Shown one piece after another: positions 17,828-23,366 of a stretch of DNA of 37,887 nucleotides; position 1 is the stretch's first letter, and every line of letters begins with the position of its first letter. This DNA is from a virus. Under the pieces are notes generated by a model, which searched no databases, had not been told where the DNA came from, and saw nothing but the letters and a program-made list of their open reading frames with translations. The stretch spans positions 1 through 37,887 of the IMG/VR virus record IMGVR_UViG_3300048110_000507; one strand, written 5' to 3'. The position numbers were made by a program, and so were the translations under genes.

Positions 17828-18790
17828 TTAAGATTTTATTAACAATTTATGGTTAAGTTCCTGTTTCTTTAAAGATTCTGTATCGCTATGTCTAACATAC
17901 CTATAGAAGGCTTCAGATCCATTTGCATGACCTGATATTCTTCTGACCTCCATCTCACTTAAACCTTTAGATAAATGATATGTAATACCACTACTTCTTA
18001 ATTTATGTGGTTTTATTAATTGATATAAAAATTGTTGTGAGGCAACAGGGTTTCCTTCATGATCAAAAGTATACACAGTTTTAGACTGCATAAACTCAGG
18101 ATAAAATTGCAACAGTTCCTCTAACCCTCTTCTAAATGTTTTTAATGTCCAAGAAAATGTACCATTTTTTGCAATGTAACTATTCACATCATCAGGCAGA
18201 AAAAATGTTGACAAAGATCCCATTCCTTTTTTAGTAATGATGGTAACTGTATTGCCATCACTTGTAGCCTGAAAGTTTGTGAGATCTGAAATCCTCATGC
18301 AAGAGTACAGCATCAGTCTTGTGTAATACCATATGTTTTCAAGTTCCTCTCCTGGGTTGTTGTTGTGAATCATCTCTACCTGATCAGGTGTAAGAGCAAT
18401 AACTTCTGTTTGTAACTCTCTCATTGACTGTAGTTTAGGAAAAACATAACCGTAGTAAGACTCTGCTTTCATAAGCGTTGCTCTTATATTTTTAAGGTGT
18501 GTTTTCCTGGTGTTAGGATGTTTACAATCGTCAAGCATTAAATTCAAATAACCATTTACATGGCTCTGTAATTTTCGGGTGACCTTAAGCCTATCCTTTC
18601 TATTGTTAACGTTGTTAAGATCTAACTCCTCAATATTGAAGTTATAATTATAATGGTCCATGCCACTACGCAATTGTTTGTATGCTCTTATAGTAAGAGG
18701 AGAAAACCTTTTACCATAATTTAGTATTTCTCCCTTTTCTAGGAGATCTATTATGTCTGTAAGTAAATATATAAATGTATTCTTCTTCAT
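17828..18790 (-). CDS. int: Tyrosine recombinase / phage integrase
   Basis: The 320-aa protein has a SAM-like N-terminal core-binding region (about residues 20-115) and a catalytic domain from about 130. Active-site residues are visible: R166 in CMRISDL, K187 or K188 in TKKG, H262-x-x-R265 in PHKLRSSG, H288 in ISGHAN, and the nucleophile Y298 (or Y296) in FYRYV. It would cut and rejoin attP and attB through a 3'-phosphotyrosine link. A tRNA-3'-end-like sequence lies about 85 bp upstream at 18873-18899, a usual place for attP. This points to a temperate lifestyle, or to a recombinase used for other site-specific events. Confidence 0.9.
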   Translation of the reverse strand: MKKNTFIYLLTDIIDLLEKGEILNYGKRFSPLTIRAYKQLRSGMDHYNYNFNIEELDLNNVNNRKDRLKVTRKLQSHVNGYLNLMLDDCKHPNTRKTHLKNIRATLMKAESYYGYVFPKLQSMRELQTEVIALTPDQVEMIHNNNPGEELENIWYYTRLMLYSCMRISDLTNFQATSDGNTVTIITKKGMGSLSTFFLPDDVNSYIAKNGTFSWTLKTFRRGLEELLQFYPEFMQSKTVYTFDHEGNPVASQQFLYQLIKPHKLRSSGITYHLSKGLSEMEVRRISGHANGSEAFYRYVRHSDTESLKKQELNHKLLIKS

Positions 18791-18872
18791 TGAAGTGTGA
18801 TTAAAAGTTAAACAAATCAGGTTGTTTTTTCAGTTTTCCGAAATCGCCCCATACTGAACGTATGAGGCATAA

Positions 18873-18899
18873 GGTTGTAGTCCCTAGGGGACTTGAACC
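18873..18899 (-). other. attP: Candidate attP: copy of the 3' end of a tRNA gene, palindromic
   Basis: Read on the minus strand, 18897-18878 has TTCAAGT (T-loop), CCCCT (T-stem 3' strand), AGGGACT (acceptor 3' strand) and A (discriminator). The 5' half of a tRNA is absent, so this is not a functional tRNA. Integrases often use the 3' end of a tRNA gene as attB, with a matching copy in the phage next to int. The site is also an imperfect inverted repeat: GGTT / AGTCCC, then GGGACT / AACC. A terminator for the gene ending at 18905 is the main alternative, but no T run follows. Confidence 0.5.
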
Positions 18900-18904
18900 A
18901 TCGT

Positions 18905-19165
18905 TCAACTGTTTATAATCTCATCTATTTCTTCAGAAAGCCGACCATAGTACTCTATGATCTTACATGACTCTTCAAATAATAGTGGAGATTGACCTGT
19001 TTTCTTTTGATTTAATGTACTCTTTTTAGATTTAGAGCCATATATATATTCACACACTTCTGTAGTTGGCACGCTAGGAATCTGTAGTAACTTATGTGCT
19101 TTAGATTTCAGAACGCTATGTGTTCTATGTCGTTTCATTTTCAGTTTAGGTTTTGTAGTTGTCAT
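18905..19165 (-). CDS. Small basic protein, possible HTH regulator
   Basis: The start at 19165 gives 86 aa (MTTTKPKLKMKRHRTHSVL...) and follows an A-rich leader; the longer frame to 19201 would overlap the upstream gene. A basic N-terminus precedes V-C-E-Y-I-Y-G-S-K-S-K-K-S-T-L-N-Q-K-K-T-G...L-L-F-E-E-S-C-K-I-I-E-Y-Y-G. That pattern recalls phage proteins with a short HTH (Y-L-x-x-K-L-N-G...E-L-x-x-I-x-x-x-F). It lies between the integrase with its candidate attP and the DnaA-IV-like gene. A role in control of integration or early genes is possible but not shown. Confidence 0.6.
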   Translation of the reverse strand: MTTTKPKLKMKRHRTHSVLKSKAHKLLQIPSVPTTEVCEYIYGSKSKKSTLNQKKTGQSPLLFEESCKIIEYYGRLSEEIDEIINS

Positions 19166-19175
19166 TATTTTTAAT

Positions 19176-19721
19176 TTAGTTATAAATTTCTTTTGTTGCA
19201 AGAACCTTACTTAAAGTTTGGTTTAAATGCTTACCACATCCTGAATCTTCCATTATTTTTTTAATAACAGAATTACTTACGGTATAGAACATTCCAACTA
19301 TATACTGATCACTTCCTTTTACAAACTCTGCTAAAGTTTTTTCATGAACAGATTTAAGGTCTTCGTATTTACTTTTTATTGTTACATAATCACTTAAAAA
19401 TTCAGTAGAATCTATTTTGCTTTGCAACTCCACATCATTTATTAATAGTATAACAGCCTCGTAGTTGTTTCTAAACTCACGATCAGTAACTATTAGATCA
19501 TCGAACTGTCTACAGCCATACAAAATTGTTGCATGATGTTTATTAGTTAATTGACCTATTCTACATAATGAAAGATTTAAAATTGATCGGCAGATTTTAA
19601 ATAAAATAAATCTAGCATCTACGTTTCGTCTCTGTCTGTTATTAGACATTGGATCTGACTTTGTAACTGTTTTAATTGCGTTGACAATAGTGTTGTAATC
19701 GTTTTCTAGTAACGTTCTCAT
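19176..19721 (-). CDS. DnaA-domain-IV-like DNA-binding protein
   Basis: The 181-aa protein has at residues 36-80 a segment that fits DnaA domain IV: A-R-F-I-L-F-K-I-C-R-S-I-L-N-L-S-L-C-R-I-G-Q-L-T-N-K-H-H-A-T-I-L-Y-G-C-R. Compare the DnaA signature L-S-x-x-x-I-G-x-x-F-x-x-R-D-H-T-T-V-L-H-A. The AAA+ ATPase part of DnaA is absent. It may bind DnaA boxes or phage origin DNA, or compete with host DnaA. The remainder is helical and unassigned. It lies in the minus early operon, 28 bp after the next upstream ORF. Confidence 0.68.
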   Translation of the reverse strand: MRTLLENDYNTIVNAIKTVTKSDPMSNNRQRRNVDARFILFKICRSILNLSLCRIGQLTNKHHATILYGCRQFDDLIVTDREFRNNYEAVILLINDVELQSKIDSTEFLSDYVTIKSKYEDLKSVHEKTLAEFVKGSDQYIVGMFYTVSNSVIKKIMEDSGCGKHLNQTLSKVLATKEIYN

Positions 19722-19749
19722 TTCTTGTTGGTTTTTAAGGGTTGTTTTT

Positions 19750-20055
19750 TTATGCGTTTAGAAATACGCTCTTGCCAATTTCTTGTGATACATTCCATGG
19801 ATCGCTCCAAAACTTTTTAGATCTGTGCATTGATCCATAATCATTTGGAGAAACTTGATACCTAGAAGGTACAGTCACAAAAATGTTGATCTTAATTGAA
19901 TGATATGGTAGATAACAGGCTCCGCTTTTTAGTGCTTCTTTACAGTTTTTTGTTGTCTCTCCGCCTATTCTCCATGCCTCACCTGAATTGATAAGGTCTT
20001 GTAGCATTTGGTAATTGAATTGCTTTTGTAACTCTTTTATTTTACGCTCGTTCAT
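19750..20055 (-). CDS. Conserved-looking phage protein of unknown function
   Basis: The 101-aa protein has the pattern L-I-N-S-G-E-A-W-R-I-G-G...A-L-K-S-G-A-C-Y-L-P...V-P-S-R-Y-Q-V-S-P-N-D-Y-G-S. I recall a similar GExWRxxG...LP...PSRxxxxPxxxG motif from small proteins of many phages, without known function. It starts after the leader motif AATTTAAACTGAAA and a run of ten A. No catalytic motif is seen. Confidence 0.68.
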   Translation of the reverse strand: MNERKIKELQKQFNYQMLQDLINSGEAWRIGGETTKNCKEALKSGACYLPYHSIKINIFVTVPSRYQVSPNDYGSMHRSKKFWSDPWNVSQEIGKSVFLNA

Positions 20056-20111
20056 AATAGTAGTTTTTTTTTTCAGTTTAAATTGTGGTCTGACAGGGCT
20101 AATTTAACCTT

Positions 20112-20291
20112 TTAGTCTGACATACCAAAATAATTTGTATCCGAAATTGAATCATCGTTCACCTGAAAGTGACCTAATAAGTTCTGTTTACCTCTTATGT
20201 TATGAAATAAAGTAAATATAAAATCATCACTTGCTCCAGGATATAAGGTTTTAATATTTTCAATTAGTTGTTGATCTCTTTTATTATGCAT
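20112..20291 (-). CDS. Small unknown protein (59 aa)
   Basis: The product begins MHNKRDQQLIENIKTLYPGA and continues with D-D-F-I-F-T-L-F-H-N and an acidic C-terminus (VNDDSISDTNYFGMSD). It is soluble, with a typical phage composition. The ATG overlaps the stop of the upstream 77-aa gene by 8 bp, which supports it. A 56-bp leader separates it from the gene starting at 20055. The family is not recognised. Confidence 0.6.
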   Translation of the reverse strand: MHNKRDQQLIENIKTLYPGASDDFIFTLFHNIRGKQNLLGHFQVNDDSISDTNYFGMSD

Positions 20292-20517
20292 GTGTCCCTC
20301 TATTTAAAAATTCTTTATTCTCTTCTTTTTCTTTTATTTTAATGACAGCATTCATATATACTTTTGTTTCATCAACTAAAACCTGAACCTCTTTCAGTTG
20401 TTCTGTAATTTCATTTAGGTATATCAAAGATCTTGTTGGATCATATTTATATTTCCTAGAGACAGTATCTAGAATGTTTGTCTTTAAAAACTTTCCCATT
20501 TTAATATTAGTAGCCAT
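20284..20517 (-). CDS. Small coiled-coil protein, unknown function
   Basis: The 77-aa product is charged and helical: YLNEITEQLKEVQVLVDETK continuing into VYMNAVIKIKEKEENKEF. It is compatible with a short coiled coil and has no enzyme motif. It is packed 2 bp after the upstream 119-aa gene and overlaps the 59-aa gene. It belongs to the cluster of small early proteins that often act on host factors in phages. Confidence 0.62.
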   Translation of the reverse strand: MATNIKMGKFLKTNILDTVSRKYKYDPTRSLIYLNEITEQLKEVQVLVDETKVYMNAVIKIKEKEENKEFLNRGTHA

Positions 20518-20519
20518 AA

Positions 20520-20879
20520 TTATTTTTTTATTTCGTTAAATTGAATTACTAAATTTTCCTTCCAATGATCTTTGTCGTTGAGGTATTCATCTATAATTTT
20601 ATTAACTAATGGAAGTTCCTCTACTCCAAGACTTGACAACTTACTTACTAAAGCATCTATATGATTTTGAATATTCATAAAAAATTCTTCGTCATTTTTA
20701 GCAAACAGATTTACATATTTTTCCAACTCTCTCTCTAGTTCTTGTTCTGCTTGTTTCACTTTAAATTTTAAAGAGTGCTTAAATATTTTAAGTTCCTTTA
20801 CTTCGTCCAATGCTTCTAGCATTAATTGTCCATAGATGACAGCCTTGGTCACACTATAGAATACCTCTTGTTTTTCCAT
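20520..20879 (-). CDS. Helical protein of unknown function
   Basis: The start at 20879 (MEKQEVFYSV, 119 aa) is preferred because it overlaps the upstream stop as TAATG. An ATG at 20936 would place 57 bp inside the upstream gene. The sequence is dominated by charged helices (FKVKQAEQELERELEKYVN), likely a coiled coil. No domain is recognised. The TAATG coupling suggests joint expression with the zinc-ribbon gene upstream. Confidence 0.65.
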   Translation of the reverse strand: MEKQEVFYSVTKAVIYGQLMLEALDEVKELKIFKHSLKFKVKQAEQELERELEKYVNLFAKNDEEFFMNIQNHIDALVSKLSSLGVEELPLVNKIIDEYLNDKDHWKENLVIQFNEIKK

Positions 20880-21463
20880 TATGTTAGTGATGTTTTTAAT
20901 TGTTCTCTTGTCATACCATATTCTTCTACTAGCCATTTTAAAAATTGATCTTCGTCTTTAGTTTTGACAATTACAGATGTTGCAGAAGAAAATAAATTAC
21001 TTGTCAAACTAGTCACAATAGAAAACATTACAGGACAGTCCGTTTCTTCTTTAATTATAGCATCCATTAGATCATTTAATTTATGCTTCCAAGTAACGTC
21101 TTCATATCTACCTGTAATCCATCCTGACTCTATTTCTTTATAGCCTTCTTTAAATTCTACATCCATATACCCTCTCCATGCAGATGAATTTACCCATTTA
21201 CAATCTTTAACAGGTTGATGGTCTTCGTCATCATCTGTATAAATTTCTTCGTAATAAGTATTGAAGGCTTTACCTAATTCCATTGGGAAGTAATACTTCT
21301 TTGTCTCCTGATCTTGGGGTGACCATGTCTGAATTACAGTAGAGCGGTCTAAGGCCTGTGAATAACATTCTTCACATAGGATCTCATCGTTACGATCGTA
21401 TTGGTAAAAGTCTAGATCTTGATCTATCTCTTGTTCACAGCAATCACAAAAATTATTTTTCAT
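20879..21463 (-). CDS. Protein with an N-terminal zinc ribbon, unknown function
   Basis: The 194-aa product starts MKNNFCDCCEQEI, and a second cysteine pair follows in ILCEECY (residues 29-34), giving a four-Cys zinc ribbon. Residues 75-85 are very acidic (YTDDDEDHQ). The rest has no motif I know. Its start lies exactly 27 nt after the predicted cleavage site of the hammerhead ribozyme at 21486-21569, so its mRNA would begin with a ribozyme-made 5' end. Confidence 0.68.
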   Translation of the reverse strand: MKNNFCDCCEQEIDQDLDFYQYDRNDEILCEECYSQALDRSTVIQTWSPQDQETKKYYFPMELGKAFNTYYEEIYTDDDEDHQPVKDCKWVNSSAWRGYMDVEFKEGYKEIESGWITGRYEDVTWKHKLNDLMDAIIKEETDCPVMFSIVTSLTSNLFSSATSVIVKTKDEDQFLKWLVEEYGMTREQLKTSLT

Positions 21464-21485
21464 TTGTTTCAGTTTTAATTATTAT

Positions 21486-21569
21486 ACAAAGACGAGGGAG
21501 CCAAAATCATGGAGTCGTTCAAAACATTCTCCCTCGTTTCGCCTGAATTACACAGGCTCATCAGTCTGT
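21486..21569 (-). ncRNA. Type I hammerhead ribozyme, copy A
   Basis: On the minus strand: stem I 5' strand ACAGA (21569-21565), core CUGAUGA (21564-21558), stem II GCCUG/CAGGC (21557-21553, 21545-21541) with a 7-nt loop, GAAA (21540-21537), stem III CGAGGGAG/CUCCCUCG (21536-21529, 21500-21493) with a 28-nt loop, then UC, then stem I 3' strand UUUGU (21490-21486). All invariant hammerhead bases are present. Predicted cleavage is after C at 21491. The core contains the UGA stop of the 43-aa gene, and a 27-nt leader follows to the ATG at 21463. Confidence 0.92.
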
Positions 21570-21692
21570 TTTCTTTTTACGTTTAGGTTTCTCATAAACT
21601 ATATAACCGTTCTCATTTAGAAAACTTTTATACTTTTTTACTTTCCGTTGTTGAGCCCTGTAGTACTCGAATATTTCATTAGTAATTGCCAT
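21561..21692 (-). CDS. Tiny basic protein (43 aa) whose stop lies in a ribozyme core
   Basis: The product starts MAITNEIFEYYRAQQRKVKK and ends in a Lys/Arg-rich tail (KPKRKKKTD). Its TGA at 21563-21561 is part of the CUGAUGA core of hammerhead copy A. Ribosomes ending translation here would cover the ribozyme core, so translation and cleavage could compete. The leader upstream is A-rich. Family unknown. Confidence 0.6.
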   Translation of the reverse strand: MAITNEIFEYYRAQQRKVKKYKSFLNENGYIVYEKPKRKKKTD

Positions 21693-21723
21693 AGTTTTAA
21701 TTTTTATTAGTTAATAATTAATA

Positions 21724-21882
21724 TCAATCGTATTCTCTCATGTTTATTGGTTCAACTTTAAATGTTACACATAGTTCATTATATGTTTCTACTCCACAGC
21801 GAGACATTCTTTGTGTCTCCCAACCAAGGTCAACTAATTGCTCTTGGATCTCTGCTAATTTTTTTGATGTGATTACAGCCAT
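21724..21882 (-). CDS. Small unknown protein (52 aa)
   Basis: The product begins MAVITSKKLAEIQEQLVDLG and contains W-E-T-Q-R-M-S-R-C-G-V-E-T-Y-N-E-L-C-V-T-F-K-V. This looks like a helix followed by a beta hairpin. Its ATG shares the A of the upstream stop (TAATG), so it is translationally coupled to the 135-aa gene. No function is recognised. Confidence 0.6.
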   Translation of the reverse strand: MAVITSKKLAEIQEQLVDLGWETQRMSRCGVETYNELCVTFKVEPINMREYD

Positions 21883-22289
21883 TATGAATTATATTTTAAA
21901 GTGAAGTAGATCATATCTAACAATTCATCTTTTGGTTCATCTAAATCCATGATGCTCATAATCTCGTCAATTACTCTCATCATTCCTTTACCTTCGGCAG
22001 CATCGTGAGAGTCTCCGGCATCAAGTAATTCCTGTGCTTGTTCTTCTAGGCTGTAACGATTTGGGGTGACCTCCTCTTTATTCTCAACCCAAGGACATGC
22101 TTTATTGTATAGAGAGAGAGCAAGATCTTTATTACCTATAGCGGTCATAAGAACATTTAACTCGTTACGTTGTGATGTACCTCTACGGTATACTCCAGGA
22201 TCCTCAGATCTTTGGTAGTGCCAATCATGACTGTTCAAAGCATTTTGTAGTTTGATGATTGCATTTAATTTTTGAATTTCAGTTTGCAT
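21882..22289 (-). CDS. Unknown protein (135 aa) expressed behind hammerhead copy B
   Basis: This soluble protein begins MQTEIQKLNAIIKLQNALN with helical, acidic stretches (SLEEQAQELLDAGDSHDAAE; DEIMSIMDLDEPKDELLDMI). No domain is recognised. The ATG lies 27 nt after the predicted cleavage site of hammerhead copy B (22317|22316), the same distance as for the gene behind copy A. The repeat motif TTGGGGTGACC occurs inside the gene at 22061. Confidence 0.68.
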   Translation of the reverse strand: MQTEIQKLNAIIKLQNALNSHDWHYQRSEDPGVYRRGTSQRNELNVLMTAIGNKDLALSLYNKACPWVENKEEVTPNRYSLEEQAQELLDAGDSHDAAEGKGMMRVIDEIMSIMDLDEPKDELLDMIYFTLKYNS

Positions 22290-22311
22290 TGTAATAGTTT
22301 TTTTTAGTTAT

Positions 22312-22365
22312 ACAAAGACGCTCCGTAGAGCGTTTCGCCTGAATCTCACAGGCTCGTCAGTTTGT
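22312..22365 (-). ncRNA. Type I hammerhead ribozyme, copy B
   Basis: On the minus strand: stem I ACAAA (22365-22361), core CUGACGA (22360-22354), stem II GCCUG/CAGGC (22353-22349, 22341-22337), GAAA (22336-22333), stem III CGCUC/GAGCG (22332-22328, 22323-22319) closed by UACG, UC, then UUUGU (22316-22312), which pairs perfectly with ACAAA. Predicted cleavage is between 22317 and 22316. It begins directly after the TAA of the 47-aa membrane-protein gene and leaves a 27-nt leader to the ATG at 22289. Confidence 0.94.
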
Positions 22366-22509
22366 TTATCCTAGATATCCGAAACTTGCGTTAGGATCTA
22401 TACCTTCTGTTAATAGATGAAAGATCAGCATTATGAATGACACAGCCCATAGTGTGAATAAAGATCCTAAAAGGCTATTGATTACGATTGGTTGAATTTT
22501 GTTTAACAT
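22366..22509 (-). CDS. Small membrane protein (47 aa)
   Basis: The product begins MLNKIQPIVINSLLGSLFTL and continues with W-A-V-S-F-I-M-L-I-F-H-L-L, one transmembrane helix of about 22 residues, then a short polar tail (TEGIDPNASFGYLG). Its TAA is adjacent to the first base of hammerhead copy B. The leader carries AATTTAAACTGAAA. Phage early membrane peptides sometimes block superinfection or change the envelope; nothing here shows which. Confidence 0.6.
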   Translation of the reverse strand: MLNKIQPIVINSLLGSLFTLWAVSFIMLIFHLLTEGIDPNASFGYLG

Positions 22510-22536
22510 AGTTTTTCAGTTTAAATTATTAATTGA

Positions 22537-22677
22537 TTAATTAAAGTTTGTAAGATTCATTAGATCAGATTGTCTCTCAATAAGATCCATAGCGGACAGC
22601 AATGCTAGTCCTAGAAAAGTAATTGCTATTGCGACTACTGTTGCGATTAATACTAATTTCAGTTTTGATTTTTTCAC
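22537..22677 (-). CDS. Small membrane protein (46 aa) with a GTG start
   Basis: The product begins (M)KKSKLKLVLIATVVAIAITF and continues into a single hydrophobic helix, then M-D-L-I-E-R-Q-S-D-L-M-N. The Lys-rich N-terminus predicts that it stays in the cytoplasm. The GTG at 22677 is chosen because it gives a 28-nt leader from the cleavage site of hammerhead copy C, matching the 27 nt of the two other units. No upstream ATG is in frame. Confidence 0.58.
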   Translation of the reverse strand: MKKSKLKLVLIATVVAIAITFLGLALLSAMDLIERQSDLMNLTNFN

Positions 22678-22699
22678 TTTGTTTATTTTTTAGTGATTT

Positions 22700-22750
22700 G
22701 ACAATGACGCTCCGCAGAGCGTTTCGATCATTAGATCTCATCAGATTGCC
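22700..22750 (-). ncRNA. Type I hammerhead ribozyme, copy C
   Basis: On the minus strand: stem I GGCAAU (22750-22745), core CUGAUGA (22744-22738), stem II GAUC/GAUC (22737-22734, 22729-22726) with loop UAAU, GAAA (22725-22722), stem III CGCUC/GAGCG (22721-22717, 22712-22708) with loop UGCG, UC, then stem I AUUGUC (22705-22700), six pairs including one G-U. Predicted cleavage is between 22706 and 22705. It begins 3 bp after the stop of the 88-aa gene and leaves a 28-nt leader to the GTG at 22677. Stems I and II differ in sequence from copies A and B but stay paired. Confidence 0.93.
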
Positions 22751-22753
22751 TTG

Positions 22754-23020
22754 TTATTCAAACATTTCTTTAGTAAGGTGAATTTGGTAAAGATCAGTCA
22801 TCTGCAATGCTCCATGTACAGACATTAAAAGATCATATCTGTTTTGGTGGTGCTTATAACCCTTCATTGTTCTGACGTTATAAAGCATTGTTTGGTGGTA
22901 AGTAATTCCTAGTTTTAAAACAGACATTTGAAAGATGATGTCTTCTAGGTTTAAGAAACGTCTTCTACTAGTGTTAGACTTTACGTTTTGGTGTTGTGTA
23001 CTTGAAATTTGAACTCTCAT
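22754..23020 (-). CDS. First gene of the ribozyme-containing operon, unknown function
   Basis: The 88-aa product has a basic, Ser/Arg-rich N-terminus (MRVQISSTQHQNVKSNTSRRR) and a helical C-terminal half rich in H, Y and Q (TYHQTMLYNVRTMKGYKHHQ). It is possibly a nucleic-acid-binding protein but has no known motif. A good Bacteroidota-type promoter lies 41 bp upstream, so this is probably the promoter-proximal gene of the transcript that contains all three hammerheads. Confidence 0.65.
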   Translation of the reverse strand: MRVQISSTQHQNVKSNTSRRRFLNLEDIIFQMSVLKLGITYHQTMLYNVRTMKGYKHHQNRYDLLMSVHGALQMTDLYQIHLTKEMFE

Positions 23021-23060
23021 GATTTTTAGTTTTAATTAATATTTGTTTTGAACGTTGGTA

Positions 23061-23093
23061 CAAATATAACGAATTATTTTCTTAACAACCAAA
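23061..23093 (-). promoter_or_regulatory. Bacteroidota-type promoter for the small-gene operon
   Basis: On the minus strand, TATATTTG (23068-23061) is a perfect TAnnTTTG -7 element, and TTTG (23093-23090) lies 21 bp upstream at the -33 position. A start about 5 nt downstream would give a leader of about 35 nt to the ATG at 23020. The pattern is the consensus for Bacteroidota housekeeping sigma factors, so the host polymerase probably reads it. Confidence 0.68.
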
Positions 23094-23210
23094 TGTTAAT
23101 AAAAGAAAAAGCCTAGAAATCTGCGTTTTAACCTGTAAAATCAAGGAAAAATAATTTAAAAAAACTTTTGAACGGTCGTCCGAGCGGGGGGTATTTGGGT
23201 GGTAATTTTG

Positions 23211-23284
23211 TTACCTCGGAGAGATTCGAACTCTCAACCTACAGATTAGAAGTCTGTTGTTCTATCCAGTTGAACTACGAGGCA
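23211..23284 (-). tRNA. tRNA-Arg, anticodon UCU
   Basis: The 74-nt gene folds fully: acceptor TGCCTCG with CGAGGTA (one G-U pair), D-stem GTTC/GAAC, anticodon stem ACAGA/TCTGT with loop CTTCTAA (anticodon TCT), 5-nt variable region, T-stem GAGAG/CTCTC with loop TTCGAAT, discriminator A. CCA is not encoded. It decodes AGA, the dominant Arg codon in this AT-rich phage. It lies downstream of the winged-helix gene on the same strand and upstream of the small-gene promoter. Confidence 0.95.
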
Positions 23285-23366
23285 TTTTGCTTTACATATT
23301 GTCTGTAACGTGTAAAGGTTTTTGGGTTTTCTTATCAGATCATTTTGGGGTGACCTTATTGAATTA

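Noticed and set aside
17649-17831. 60-aa plus-strand ORF between int and the annealing gene
   Set aside because: It runs opposite to the whole operon, has no leader and overlaps the int 3' end; composition suggests a shadow frame.
23163-23195. Terminator downstream of the tRNA
   Set aside because: A T7 run is present on the minus strand, but the preceding hairpin has only about three base pairs, so it is not supported.
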